Shown: positions 10,141 to 19,786, counted from the first letter of the stretch. The stretch is 64,000 nucleotides of DNA from Deltaproteobacteria bacterium (GCA_012729055.1 JAAYDW010000068.1:62001-126000); one strand, 5' to 3'. Program-made: numbers and translations. Notes: generated by a model from the letters alone, not told the origin.

Positions 10141-10182
10141 GCCGCCCGGCAGGCGCAAACAGTTTCGCTCCTGCCGGGCGGC
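10141..10182. repeat. Inverted repeat in the leader of the ankyrin operon
   Basis: GCCGCCCGGCAGG (10141-10153) and its exact complement (10170-10182) enclose a 16-base loop. An A run, not a T run, follows on the plus strand, so it is not a plus-strand terminator. It lies 77 bases before the ankyrin gene and could be an mRNA leader structure. Confidence 0.6.
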
Positions 10183-10259
10183 AGAAAAAAGCGGGAATGA
10201 AAACCGTAACTTTTTTTTCAACGACAGATCCAATCGCTCCTGAAGCCCGGAGAAAAACC

Positions 10260-12548
10260 ATGAACTGCAAAAAGCGCCTCATTGGACCCTTATTTTTGTT
10301 GCTTGCCCTTCTGCCGCCGGCCGGCGGTTTTGCGGACAGCCGGTTTCCGCTTCCCGACGCTCCTCTTCTGGAAGCGATCAGAAAGGACGACGCCCCGGGC
10401 GTGCAGTCCCTTCTGGAAGCGCCCGGCGGCCGCGAGCTGGTCAACCGTCAGGGGGCAAGGGGGGACAGGCCGCTTGCGACGGCCGCCCGCCGGGGAAACC
10501 TGGCCATCGTCAAACTGCTCGTTGAAAACGGCGCGGCGGTGGACGGCGGGCGGGAAGAGGGAGAAAGAACGCCCCTGCTCGAGGCCGCGTGGCAGGGACA
10601 TGCGGACGTCGTTCAATACCTGATTACGAAAGGCGCGGATGTGAATGCGGGAGGCAAAGGGCTTACGCCGCTGCTTGCGGCCTGCGCCCAAAGCAGTATT
10701 CCCATCGGCCCTCCCGGGAATAAGGCCAAAACGATCCGGATCCTTCTCAAAAACGGCGCGGACGTCAATGCCGCGGACGAGTCGTGGCTGAAAACGGGCC
10801 GGACGCCGCTCATGTGCGCCGTTTTGCACGGAGATCCGGCATTGGTGCAGGCTCTGCTAGCTTGTGGCGCCAGGCAGGATATGAAAAACAAAGACGGAGA
10901 CACGGCCCTGGCGCTGGCCAGGAAAAAGGGGCTCGAGTACATTGCGCAACTTCTGGAAAAAGCCGCCTCCGGCGTGCTGCCTTCGCCGCCCGTCGACGCC
11001 GCAACGGATCCGTTGTTTCAGGCGGTGAAAAAAGGGCGCTTGAAGGACGTGAAAGCTCTCGTTGCGGGGGGCGCAGACGTCAATCTCCGGGATACCTCAG
11101 GAAGCACGCCGCTTTTGCATGCGGCCGACGGCAATTCTCCGGCAATGGTCCGCCTGCTTTTGCGCCTGGGCGCCGACGTCAACGCAAAGAACGGTTCCAA
11201 CAATACGGCGCTGATTTATGCCGCCTTGAAGGGGCATGAGCGGGCGGCGGCGGAGCTTTTAAAAAACAAGGCCGATGCGAACGCGAGGAACATGGCCGGA
11301 CAGGACGCCCTCATTTTCGCGGCGACGGGCGGGAAAGCGAAGATGGTCGGAGCCCTGCTGGCCAGCGGCGCCCGGACGGACAACACCTACGGCGAAGGAA
11401 AAACCGCGCTTCTGGCGGCGGCGAGCGGCGGCCATTCCGGCGTCGCTCAGCTGCTTCTGGCCCACCGCGCGGATGTCAACGCGGCGGACGACAGCGGCCG
11501 GACCGCTTTGATCATCGCCTGCGAAAAAGGCGAGGCCGGTTTGGCGGAAGCGCTTTTGCAGGCCGGGGCGGATGTCGGACGCAAGTCGAAAGACGGAGAT
11601 ACGGCGCTCCATAAAGCCATAGCCGCCAAAAATATCAGGATGGTCAAAATGCTTGCCCGGCATGGCGGAGATTTCGACCGGCGGGAAGCATTGGGCCGGG
11701 CGGTGATTGCCGGCCATCTGGAGACGGTCAAGCTTCTGTACACCAGGGACGTGGACATCAACGCGCGCGGCTTTGCCGGCACAACGCTTTTGATGCTGGC
11801 GGCGGACGAAGATCTGGAACTGGTCAGGTTTCTCGTCGCCCGGGGGGCGGATGTGACCCTGGCCGACGATGAGGGAAACACCGCCCTCATGAAGGCGGTG
11901 ATGTCTTTTAAAAAAACCGGTCCGGCGACGATAAAATTTCTCGCGGCGCACGGGGCCGACGTCAATGCGGTCAACAAAGACGGCGAGACGGCGCTGATTC
12001 TCGCTGTCAAAAAGGACGACGTCCAGGCCGTCCGGACATTGATCGGCCTGGAAAGCGCTTTGGGGACGAGGGACCGGGAAGGAAAATCCGCCTGGACGCA
12101 TGCGTTTGAGCGCGGCAAGACCGATCTCGTGAGCCTGCTGGAAAAAGCCGGAGCGGCCAGAGATTACCTGGGCATGGAATGGAAGGGCCATGTATCGCGG
12201 CAAAAGGAAGCGTTCATAAAAATTGTCGAAACAAAAGAAGAGTGGTCCAATGTGTGGCGAAGGGCGCTGGAAAAGCCGGCCCCGGACGTGGATTTCGAAA
12301 ATTATGTCGTGGCCTCGGTCTTTTTGGGTCATTCCGCCCCCTGGCTGTATTCCATCGGATTTGCCGGCCCCCGGCAGCGCGGCGAAAGGTGGGTGATCTC
12401 GTACGCGCTTCACGATGTGATGCTGCGCCTGACCGGACCTTTTCAGGCGGGCGGCCAGTACGCGATGAAGGTGTTCGAAAAAAAGAAGGGCGCGGAAATG
12501 ATTCTGGAAGAAGCCGGCTCCACATCCGGGAGCCGCCGCAGAAGGTAA
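10260..12548 (+). CDS. Exported long ankyrin-repeat protein
   Basis: A 762-residue protein with a signal peptide (about residues 1-25, ending GGFADS). About sixteen ankyrin repeats follow, recognisable by recurring GADVNA and TPLL/TALI units, from about residue 35 to 635. The last ~120 residues are not ankyrin. They contain ENYVVASVFLGH and a predicted beta-rich segment that faintly resembles the PrcB C-terminal domain. The protein probably acts as a periplasmic binding scaffold. ATG at 10260 follows GGAGA. The first ATG at 10197 would bury the signal peptide. It heads a tight same-strand cluster with the next three genes. The partner is unknown. Confidence 0.85.
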   Translation: MNCKKRLIGPLFLLLALLPPAGGFADSRFPLPDAPLLEAIRKDDAPGVQSLLEAPGGRELVNRQGARGDRPLATAARRGNLAIVKLLVENGAAVDGGREEGERTPLLEAAWQGHADVVQYLITKGADVNAGGKGLTPLLAACAQSSIPIGPPGNKAKTIRILLKNGADVNAADESWLKTGRTPLMCAVLHGDPALVQALLACGARQDMKNKDGDTALALARKKGLEYIAQLLEKAASGVLPSPPVDAATDPLFQAVKKGRLKDVKALVAGGADVNLRDTSGSTPLLHAADGNSPAMVRLLLRLGADVNAKNGSNNTALIYAALKGHERAAAELLKNKADANARNMAGQDALIFAATGGKAKMVGALLASGARTDNTYGEGKTALLAAASGGHSGVAQLLLAHRADVNAADDSGRTALIIACEKGEAGLAEALLQAGADVGRKSKDGDTALHKAIAAKNIRMVKMLARHGGDFDRREALGRAVIAGHLETVKLLYTRDVDINARGFAGTTLLMLAADEDLELVRFLVARGADVTLADDEGNTALMKAVMSFKKTGPATIKFLAAHGADVNAVNKDGETALILAVKKDDVQAVRTLIGLESALGTRDREGKSAWTHAFERGKTDLVSLLEKAGAARDYLGMEWKGHVSRQKEAFIKIVETKEEWSNVWRRALEKPAPDVDFENYVVASVFLGHSAPWLYSIGFAGPRQRGERWVISYALHDVMLRLTGPFQAGGQYAMKVFEKKKGAEMILEEAGSTSGSRRRR

Positions 12549-12552
12549 GGCC

Positions 12553-13182
12553 ATGCGCGAAATTGCCGAAACGGCTTTTGGAAGAAACACGCTGGCGGCG
12601 GGGCTTGTCTGTCATGCCGCGGCCCTTGTGGCGGGCATGCTGTCCGCCTCCGGCGGCGCCGCCTTTTTTCAGATCGTCTATCCCGCCTCCTGGGGACTTT
12701 TGATCGCCGCCTCCTTTGCGCAACTGCGCCACCGCGGCATCCGTCCCTTCGCCGCCTGGCGTTTTTACCTGATCGCGGCGGCGGCGGTGTTCCCCGTTTT
12801 GGGACCGCTCATCGCGCTGGCCCTGCTCTACAGCGCGCCGGCGAGCGGTTCGGCAACGGGCGATCTGACAGGCTGGCCGGCCGCTCTTTGGCGGCTTCGG
12901 GCCAACATCCTGCTTCTTTTTGTTTTGCTCCTGGCTCTTTTTCTGCTCTTTGCCGTTTTGTCCCGGAAAGACGATCCGTATTTTCGACGGCAAAATGCCG
13001 CGGGTGTTGCGTTGCCCGGCGGAGTCAAACACAAAATAAACCGGCCGGCGCCGGAGGCGGAAGACCGGTTGCTCGGAGGCGTAAAAAAGGATAGGAAGAA
13101 AACAGTGTCTTCTGCGGTCGGGTTCCGGAGAGGAGGCTTGGCCGGGAACGCACAAATCAGCGCCGGGCTTGAGACCATGTAA
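12553..13182 (+). CDS. Hypothetical inner-membrane protein
   Basis: A 209-residue protein starting four bases after the ankyrin stop with an AAGG site. Three or four hydrophobic segments are visible in the first 140 residues (for example LVCHAAALVAGML and ILLLFVLLLALFLLF). The C-terminal ~70 residues are basic and low-complexity. No family was recognised. Tight coupling to the ankyrin gene suggests a membrane partner of that protein. A 313-codon frame on the opposite strand is judged a shadow because the plus-strand frame has membrane segments and operon spacing. Confidence 0.6.
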   Translation: MREIAETAFGRNTLAAGLVCHAAALVAGMLSASGGAAFFQIVYPASWGLLIAASFAQLRHRGIRPFAAWRFYLIAAAAVFPVLGPLIALALLYSAPASGSATGDLTGWPAALWRLRANILLLFVLLLALFLLFAVLSRKDDPYFRRQNAAGVALPGGVKHKINRPAPEAEDRLLGGVKKDRKKTVSSAVGFRRGGLAGNAQISAGLETM

Positions 13183-13200
13183 AAATGCAGGGAGGGTATT

Positions 13201-14064
13201 ATGCGCAAGGTTTTATTTTTTCTGGCCGTTCTGATTTTTCTGGCCGCGCCGCTTTACGCCGCGCAATCCACGATCAAGATTGCGGAAGGATCGTCCTGCA
13301 TGGGCGACGACAAATCCCGCAAGCAAACCGAAGCGGCGGCGCTGGCCGAGGCCAAGCGCAACGCCGTCGAATCCGTCAAAACCTATGTATCGTCCGCCAC
13401 CGAGGTTAAGGACTTCGAGCTTCAGCAGGATCTGGTGTCCGCTTACGCCAACGCCACGGTGACAGTTTTGGAGGAGCTGGAAAAGGGGTGGTACAAGGAC
13501 CCCGCGACGGGCGACTGCTATCGGATCAAGCTCAAGACGGAAGTCGTTCCCGATGAAAAGGCGATGAAGAAGGCGCAGCAAAAAGCCAAAGAGGCAGCCT
13601 GGGACGATCCGTCCATGCCGCTGTCCGTGAAGGTCTGGACGGACAAGGCCGACTACCGCGCGGGCGAAAAGATCCGGATTTATCTCAAGGGCAACAAGCC
13701 GTTTTACGCCCGGGTGATTTACCGCGACGCAGCCGGCAGCCACCTGCAGCTTTTGCCCAATCCCTACCGGCTGGACAATTATTTCCAGGGCGGCGTGGTC
13801 TACGAGATTCCCTCCGGCCGCGACCGGTTCGAACTGGAAGTTCATCCGCCCTTCGGCGAGGAAAACATCATCGTTTACGCCAGCGTGTCGGAACTGGGCG
13901 GACTCGCCCTCAGGGAAGAAGGCGCGGTTTTTGCCGTGAAGACCCGCGCCAAAGACATCGGCGCGAAAACGCGCGGTGTGAAAGTTCAGGCGGCGACCGA
14001 AGGCAAGCCCGACGCGCCGGCGGAATTTTCCGAAGGCCGCGCGGCGGTCAAAACCCGCAAGTGA
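13201..14064 (+). CDS. Exported DUF4384 domain protein
   Basis: 287 residues with a signal peptide ending APLYAA. A helical, alanine-rich N-terminal domain resembles the LPP20/FlgT class (EAAALAEAKRNAVESV). A DUF4384-like beta domain follows at about residues 140-240, with YRAGEKIRIYLKGNKPFYARV and LLPNPYRLDNYFQGG. Such domains occur in cell-surface and envelope-stress proteins of proteobacteria, with no assigned reaction. ATG follows AGGGAGGG. It is the third gene of the ankyrin cluster and lies 29 bases before the BMP-type gene. Confidence 0.8.
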   Translation: MRKVLFFLAVLIFLAAPLYAAQSTIKIAEGSSCMGDDKSRKQTEAAALAEAKRNAVESVKTYVSSATEVKDFELQQDLVSAYANATVTVLEELEKGWYKDPATGDCYRIKLKTEVVPDEKAMKKAQQKAKEAAWDDPSMPLSVKVWTDKADYRAGEKIRIYLKGNKPFYARVIYRDAAGSHLQLLPNPYRLDNYFQGGVVYEIPSGRDRFELEVHPPFGEENIIVYASVSELGGLALREEGAVFAVKTRAKDIGAKTRGVKVQAATEGKPDAPAEFSEGRAAVKTRK

Positions 14065-14093
14065 AGCCGGTCTGAAACGAACAGGAGAGGAAG

Positions 14094-15881
14094 ATGAAAA
14101 AAACGGGAATAGTATTTTCGCTGTTGCTGCTGGCAGGAATTCTTCTGGCCGCGGGGCAGGCCCTGGCGCTTGCGCCGCAGCCGCCGACCGTCGCGCTGAT
14201 TTTCGATATCGGCGGCCGGGGGGACGGCGGCTTCAACGACGCGGCCCAGCGGGGTCTGGAAAAAGCCGTCTCCGAACTGGGTGTGAAGGCCGTTTATATC
14301 GAGCACCGGCGGAATCTGGAGCTCGCTCACGCCGTCGACGAAGCGGCGGCCTCCGACGCGCGGGTGATCATCGGCGTGGGATTTGCTTTTTCGGAAAAGC
14401 TCCGGCGTCTGGCCGTCCGCTATCCCGACAAGAAGTTCATCGGTGTGGACTACAGCGCTGAATACGACGAACAGGGCCGGCTGATGCCCCTGCCCGCCAA
14501 TCTGGCGGGACTTTCGTTCCGGGAAGAGGAGGGTTCTTATCTGGTCGGGGCCATAGCGGCGCTCAAGAGCAAAACGGGCCGGATCGGTTTTGTGGGCGGC
14601 ATGGACAGTCCGCTTATCCGCCGGTTTCAGGCGGGCTATCTGGCGGGCGCGCAGGCGGTCCGTCCCGACGTCCAGGTTCTCTCCCGCTACGCCGGCATCA
14701 CAGGCCGGGCCTTCAACGATCCGGCCAAAGGCTACCGCTTGGGCATGCGTTTGTATCGGGAGGGTGCGGACATCATCTATCATGCGTCGGGTGTGACGGG
14801 CAACGGCGTTTTCCGCGCGGCGAAGAAGATGAACCGCCTGGCCATCGGCGTGGATATCGACCAGAGCGCGCAGGCGCCGGGACATGTGCTGACGAGCATG
14901 ACCAAGCATGTCGACGTGGCGGTGTTCAACAGCGTGCGAGACTGCGCCGCGGGCCGCTTTACCGGCGGACTTAAGACGTTCGGCCTCAAGGAAAATGGCG
15001 TCGGCTTCGTGTACAACGATGAAAACAAGAAGCTGATTTCCGACGAGATCTACGCCCGGGTGTCCGATCTGCAGGCGAAGATTATTGCCGGCAAGTTGAA
15101 AGTGACAGCCGTCGCCGACCAGCCCTTCCTGCTGTCGCGACAGAATCTACAGAACTTGCTTGCGGATCTGCGCTCGGAAGTCGAAAGCGCGCTTCGTAAA
15201 CTGGACGGCGATCTGCAGCGCAGCGCCCGGGCGCTGGCCGGCCGGGACCTGCAGGGCGACGACGCGCGGCTTGCTCTGCAGAAGCTTTACGCCGACAATC
15301 CCTACATCATCGACTGCGAAACGGTCAGCGACCAGGGCATCATGCTGGCCGTGGAACCGCCCGCGCACAAGTCATCCGAAGGCGCCGACATCAGCAGACA
15401 GGCGCACATGATCAAACTGTTCAAGACGCGCCGGCCGGTGCTGAGCGGATCGTTTAGGTCCGTCGAAGGCCCGCAGGCCGTGGTCATTCACCATCCCGTC
15501 TTTTCCGCGGACGGACGCTTTGCCGGCTCCATTGCGGCGTTGTTTGCCCCGGAATATCTTTTTTCCGGAATCATAGGACCGGTGGCCGCCGGTCTGCCCG
15601 TCGGTTTTTTCCTGATGCAGACCGATGGATTGATCATCTATGATGTGGCGACGAACCAGGTCGGACACGCGGCCGCTGAAAAGCAGCGACGGCCGTTTCT
15701 GGAACTCACAAAAGCGGCGGGCAAAATGGCCGCCGCTCGGGCGGGGAATGAGTCGTACACCTATTCGAGGAGGCCGGGGGAAGCGCCGGTGACGAAGGTA
15801 ATTCTGTGGCAGACAGTCGTGTTGCACGGCACGGCGTGGCGTCTCGGCGTCGACTGCGCGACGGAGCATCTGGAAAAATAG
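14094..15881 (+). CDS. BMP/PnrA-type periplasmic binding protein fused to a Cache-like domain
   Basis: 595 residues with a signal peptide (ending GQALA). Residues ~30-340 are a basic-membrane-protein (PnrA/Med) fold, the binding protein of nucleoside-type ABC importers: FDIGGRGDGGFNDAA, KFIGVDYSAEY, KSKTGRIGFVGGMDSPLI. After a helical linker, residues ~345-590 resemble the dCache sensory domain (LYADNPYIIDCETV, FFLMQTDGLIIYDV) that normally sits outside chemoreceptors and kinases. No transmembrane or signalling segment follows. No ABC permease is adjacent. It ends three bases from the convergent hybrid histidine kinase, which is a candidate signalling partner. This joining is unusual. Confidence 0.8.
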   Translation: MKKTGIVFSLLLLAGILLAAGQALALAPQPPTVALIFDIGGRGDGGFNDAAQRGLEKAVSELGVKAVYIEHRRNLELAHAVDEAAASDARVIIGVGFAFSEKLRRLAVRYPDKKFIGVDYSAEYDEQGRLMPLPANLAGLSFREEEGSYLVGAIAALKSKTGRIGFVGGMDSPLIRRFQAGYLAGAQAVRPDVQVLSRYAGITGRAFNDPAKGYRLGMRLYREGADIIYHASGVTGNGVFRAAKKMNRLAIGVDIDQSAQAPGHVLTSMTKHVDVAVFNSVRDCAAGRFTGGLKTFGLKENGVGFVYNDENKKLISDEIYARVSDLQAKIIAGKLKVTAVADQPFLLSRQNLQNLLADLRSEVESALRKLDGDLQRSARALAGRDLQGDDARLALQKLYADNPYIIDCETVSDQGIMLAVEPPAHKSSEGADISRQAHMIKLFKTRRPVLSGSFRSVEGPQAVVIHHPVFSADGRFAGSIAALFAPEYLFSGIIGPVAAGLPVGFFLMQTDGLIIYDVATNQVGHAAAEKQRRPFLELTKAAGKMAAARAGNESYTYSRRPGEAPVTKVILWQTVVLHGTAWRLGVDCATEHLEK

Positions 15882-15884
15882 CTG

Positions 15885-18449
15885 CTAGGAATTCCCGGCG
15901 CGTTCCGGGGGGCGGCGGCTCGCCGCGATGGCGTCTTCGATGGCGCAGCACAGCTCCTGCTGGTCGAAAGGTTTGCGCACCAAGAGATGCACGTCTTTCG
16001 TGTCTTCGCGGCTCAACGTCAGCGCGCCGTGCCCCGTCATGATCATGAAGGTTTTCTCCGGCTCCAGGCTTTTCATGGTTGAAATCATCTCGCAGCCGTT
16101 CATGTCCGGCATGCACTGATCGGAAATGACCACGTCCACATCGTCGCTGTGTTCCCGGTACCACGTGAGCGCGTCTTTCGGATTGTCGAAGATGACCGCG
16201 CTGTGGCCGAGATTTTCCGCGTACTTTTCCATGATGTCCAGCATGTACTTTTCGTCATCCACCACCAGCAGGCGCCGCAGGACGGGAGGCTTTTCGGGGA
16301 TCCGGCGTGTTTCCTCCCGCGCGTCGGCGATGAGCAGATCCATCTCGAAAGTCGTCCAGCTTTTGCCTCGCCTGGCCTCGTCCGCGGGCCGGCCGTTTTT
16401 TTCCGGGGGGATGAAATCCGTGGTGTGGCGGATGCGCGCGCCGAAGCGGTCCAGCGTGCTCTTTACCGCCAGCAGTCCGATGCCGCTGCCGCCATGCGTT
16501 GAACGGACCTTTTCCGCAAACAGACGGGCGAGGACATGCTCCGGAATGGGCGGACCGTCATTGGCCACGCACACCCGGATGACGTCTTCCGCCTGCGTGT
16601 TTTCTTCCTTTTCCCAGGAAATGCTGATCACGTTGCTGCCGCCGCGGGGAAACTCGGCGACGGCATTGTTGATCAGGTTGACGACGACGCCCATGAATTC
16701 TCCGGCGTTGCCGAACACCGTGACGGGCGGCGATGTCTCGCAGATCTCGACGGAAACGGTTTTGCCCTGATCCTGCGCCATGGGCTTGTACTGGCCCTTG
16801 GACAGGGACACGGCGCCGCGGATGGCCGGCCGCATCTCGAAGCTGCCCAGGGAATGATCGCGCTTGACATAGTCCCGGATGCCGGACGTGACGTCGCGGA
16901 TGACCAGGCCGCCGCTGTCCACGTAAGAGAGATATTTGCGCGCGGCTTCCAGATTTTTCCGGAATTCCAGGAGCTGGCGGGGAAGCTGCCCGGTCAGGAA
17001 ATGCTGCAGCGGCGGGAAGAAGCCGTTGCCGCCGGTTTCCGGCCGGGTGGACGGATCTTCGGTCGGCGCGCTCGGGAGAGCCTGCGCCAGTTCTCCGCGC
17101 GCCGTCTCGATGCGGGCCAGCGTCTTTTCCATCCGGGACAGATACATGCGGGTGAGGTCCTGGCCGCCGGTGATGCCCCCGAGCGCGTTGTTGATGTCGT
17201 GGCTCAGGCCCGCGACCAGCGCGGCGATGGCTTTTTCCGTCGAGGCCTGCGCGAGCGCCGCGTCCTTGGCCACAAGTTCCGCCTCCATTTGCTTGAGGTC
17301 GCTTACGTCCTCAGACATGCCCAGGAGATACTCCAGCCGCCCCCGCTCGTCGTAGAGGGGAATCAAATTGGATTTCAGGGTGGACAGGCGGCCGTCGCTC
17401 GCGGGGACCGTATGTTCGAAAGTGACGGCCGATCCGGTGCTGAGCGCCGCGTCCTCGAATTCGGAAAGCACGCGGGAGAGTTGGGGGGAATTGCGGCGGA
17501 GGTCGTCCCACATTTTATTGCCGATGACGTACCGGCCGTCGTTCTTGTAATCCTTCATGTACACGGCCATCGGAAAATTGCCGAAGACCTTGGCCGTCAG
17601 ATCGCGGCTCTTGAGCAATTCCTCTTCGGCCTTTTTTCGCTCGGTGATGTCCTTCGCGATGCACATGACCGATCCGACGCCTTCCTCCCGGGTTTTTACC
17701 GGATCGATGCTGGTCATGTAGTAATGCGCCTCGCTTGGCCGGGGGACCCATATCTCCATTACGTGATGGCGGCCGTCGGCGAAGACCTCGGTTACCGCGG
17801 CGTGGAGCCGGTTGGCTTCCTCCTGGGGAAACATGTGCCAGACGAGCTGCCCGGGGATGTCCGAGACGTCCATCCCCACGGCCTTTGCGAAGGCCCGGTT
17901 GGCGTAGCGGAAGGTGCCGTCGGGGTTGAAGATGAAGATCAGGTCGTTGGATTCTTCAAACAGGATTCGGTATTTTTCTTCGCTTTCCCGCAGCGCTTCC
18001 TCGTTTTGCTTCTGCCGCGTGACATCCGTCTGCACGACGATCATACGCAGCGGCCGGCCGTCCCTGGCGACGACCCGGGCCATGTTCAACACCCAGCGAT
18101 AGTCGCCGTCCCGGTGCAGGATGCGGTATTCGCAGTTGACGGTTTTGACTTCTCCCCGGACCAGCAGGGCGAATGCCGCGAAGGTTTTGTCCCGGTCGTC
18201 GGGATGGACCAGTCTTTCCCAAAATGAAATATCGCCGCCCATGTCGTGCGCGTCATAGCCTAGCATGGACATCCACTGGCGCGAAAAATGCGCTTCATTG
18301 CTTTGGACATTCCATTCCCAGACGCTGTTGCCCGCATCTTCCAGAACGGCTTTCAGCACGTCCCGGCCTTCGCGCCGGGCGCGTTTCTCCCAGCTGGAAA
18401 AAGCGCCGCGGAAAAAGTCATGGATTTTCTCGAGCTTAAAGCCGGGCAT
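15885..18449 (-). CDS. Three-PAS hybrid sensor histidine kinase with receiver domain
   Basis: An 854-residue cytoplasmic kinase with no transmembrane segment. Domain order is PAS (about 37-147), PAS with PAC (150-275), PAS (285-390), HisKA with GLSHDINNALGG (His417), HATPase (N-box NLINNAVAEF near 591, G-box GGSGIGLL near 653), and a C-terminal receiver (VVDDEK near 729, phospho-acceptor Asp777, Lys826). The unusual HDINNAL form of the H-box is found in some Desulfobacterota kinases. The start is ATG at 18449 after AAGG. Upstream in-frame codons overlap the divergent esterase promoter region. It probably transmits phosphate to an unlinked regulator. Confidence 0.9.
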   Translation of the reverse strand: MPGFKLEKIHDFFRGAFSSWEKRARREGRDVLKAVLEDAGNSVWEWNVQSNEAHFSRQWMSMLGYDAHDMGGDISFWERLVHPDDRDKTFAAFALLVRGEVKTVNCEYRILHRDGDYRWVLNMARVVARDGRPLRMIVVQTDVTRQKQNEEALRESEEKYRILFEESNDLIFIFNPDGTFRYANRAFAKAVGMDVSDIPGQLVWHMFPQEEANRLHAAVTEVFADGRHHVMEIWVPRPSEAHYYMTSIDPVKTREEGVGSVMCIAKDITERKKAEEELLKSRDLTAKVFGNFPMAVYMKDYKNDGRYVIGNKMWDDLRRNSPQLSRVLSEFEDAALSTGSAVTFEHTVPASDGRLSTLKSNLIPLYDERGRLEYLLGMSEDVSDLKQMEAELVAKDAALAQASTEKAIAALVAGLSHDINNALGGITGGQDLTRMYLSRMEKTLARIETARGELAQALPSAPTEDPSTRPETGGNGFFPPLQHFLTGQLPRQLLEFRKNLEAARKYLSYVDSGGLVIRDVTSGIRDYVKRDHSLGSFEMRPAIRGAVSLSKGQYKPMAQDQGKTVSVEICETSPPVTVFGNAGEFMGVVVNLINNAVAEFPRGGSNVISISWEKEENTQAEDVIRVCVANDGPPIPEHVLARLFAEKVRSTHGGSGIGLLAVKSTLDRFGARIRHTTDFIPPEKNGRPADEARRGKSWTTFEMDLLIADAREETRRIPEKPPVLRRLLVVDDEKYMLDIMEKYAENLGHSAVIFDNPKDALTWYREHSDDVDVVISDQCMPDMNGCEMISTMKSLEPEKTFMIMTGHGALTLSREDTKDVHLLVRKPFDQQELCCAIEDAIAASRRPPERAGNS

Positions 18450-18585
18450 TCTCCGCCTTTCTCGGTCGTTTTTTATTTGGTGAACATCTGGTGTAAAATG
18501 ATGTATGTATTCTATCCATGTCGCCGGAAAAATCAAAGGATTTTTCGGGCGGCCGGCGCGGATGCGGCAGGGAGGGGTATCGGGT

Positions 18586-19692
18586 ATGAGAAAAAAAAGA
18601 CTTATCACGTTCATCCTGACGACGGTGTTTGTCGTGTGGCTTGCGGGATCCGGCGCTTGGGCCGATGATCTCCGGCCGGCGCGGGGAACTCTGGACCGGT
18701 GTAACATCGACCTTCAGCAAAGTTCCGTTTCGGGACTTTCGGCGGGCGGATTTATGGCCGGTCAGTTTTTGGCGGCCTACTCCGGCGTGATGTCGGGCGT
18801 CGGCGTATTTGCCGGCGGCCCTTACGGCTGCGCGCGCGGCGACATCATCAAGGCCCTCGACGACTGCATGGCCTGTCCATCCCTGCTCACGTTTGCGGTG
18901 ATGACCGATCTGGTGCAGAAAGCCCGCGCGCTGGCCCGCGAAGGCCGGATCGATCCCCTGGAGAATCTGCACAGCAAAAAAGTGTACCTCTTCAGCGGGC
19001 TCGCGGATAAAACGGTTTCCCCCGGCGTGGTGGACCGGGCCTACGACTGGTATCTGAAAGCAGGCGTCCCGCGCGCCGGCATCCATTACAAGAAAAGCGT
19101 GCCGGCGGGGCATGCAATGCCTACGGTTGCATACGGCAATGCCTGCGATGAAGTGGACCGGCCGCCCTGGATGAGCGCCTGCCGCTATGACGGGGCGGGA
19201 GAAATGCTTAGGCATATCTACGGGCCGCTGAAGCCGGCGCGAAAGGCGACGGGCCGGCTCATCGAATTTGCGCAAAAGGATTTTGTCGATTTTGCCCCGG
19301 CGACGCCCGGAGAACTGGCCGCCCGGACCGGCCTGCACGAGTTCGGCTACGCGTATGTGCCGAAATCCTGCGCGGACGGAGCTGTGTGCCGGATTCACGT
19401 GGTGTTTCACGGCTGCCGCCAGATTGTCGATGCGGATCCGGAAGGGAAGGATCTGCAAAAAGGCGGCGTTCCCTTCGGCCTGCAGATGGTGCTCCACGCC
19501 GGATACAACGAATGGGCCGACGCCAATAACCTCATCGTCGTGTATCCCCAGGCGCAGAAAAGCGCGGCCAATCCCAACGGCTGCTTCGACTGGTGGGGAT
19601 ATCTCGGCGGCGGCCCGGACGCCTACCTGACGAAGGATGCCCCGCAGATGAAGGCGGTGCGCGCCATGATGAAGGCCGTGAGCGGGAAATAA
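18586..19692 (+). CDS. PHB-depolymerase-family exported esterase
   Basis: A 368-residue alpha/beta hydrolase with a signal peptide (ending SGAWA). The nucleophile elbow GLSAGGFM, a candidate Asp in SGLADKTVSP and a candidate His in PAGHAMPT form a likely catalytic triad. The family hydrolyses polyhydroxybutyrate or related polyesters, and many members are feruloyl or acetyl esterases, so the substrate is uncertain. Cysteine-rich stretches (CARGD..CMACP) suggest periplasmic disulfides. ATG at 18586 follows GGGAGGGG. An upstream ATG (18505) would lie before the signal peptide. It is divergent from the hybrid kinase. Confidence 0.85.
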   Translation: MRKKRLITFILTTVFVVWLAGSGAWADDLRPARGTLDRCNIDLQQSSVSGLSAGGFMAGQFLAAYSGVMSGVGVFAGGPYGCARGDIIKALDDCMACPSLLTFAVMTDLVQKARALAREGRIDPLENLHSKKVYLFSGLADKTVSPGVVDRAYDWYLKAGVPRAGIHYKKSVPAGHAMPTVAYGNACDEVDRPPWMSACRYDGAGEMLRHIYGPLKPARKATGRLIEFAQKDFVDFAPATPGELAARTGLHEFGYAYVPKSCADGAVCRIHVVFHGCRQIVDADPEGKDLQKGGVPFGLQMVLHAGYNEWADANNLIVVYPQAQKSAANPNGCFDWWGYLGGGPDAYLTKDAPQMKAVRAMMKAVSGK

Positions 19693-19706
19693 GAGACCGG
19701 CATTTT

Positions 19707-19724
19707 CCCCGGACATCACCGGGG
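19707..19724 (+). terminator. Hairpin after the esterase gene
   Basis: CCCCGG and CCGGGG pair around a six-base loop 15 bases past the stop codon. No T tract follows, so the terminator role is only probable. Confidence 0.4.
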
Positions 19725-19786
19725 CGCGCAATGCCGCCGTCCGGATGGAAGATTTACAATACCGCCGCGGTGCGAGGGTTTTTGAG

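Noticed and set aside
10141-10182. Inverted repeat considered as a terminator
   Set aside because: A run of A, not T, follows on the plus strand. It was kept only as a leader repeat.
12214-13155. 313-codon minus-strand frame over the membrane-protein gene
   Set aside because: The plus-strand frame has membrane segments, an operon position and a ribosome site. The minus frame has no recognisable domain.
16536-18227. 563-codon plus-strand frame antisense to the hybrid kinase
   Set aside because: The kinase on the minus strand has complete PAS, HisKA, ATPase and receiver domains. The plus frame is a shadow.
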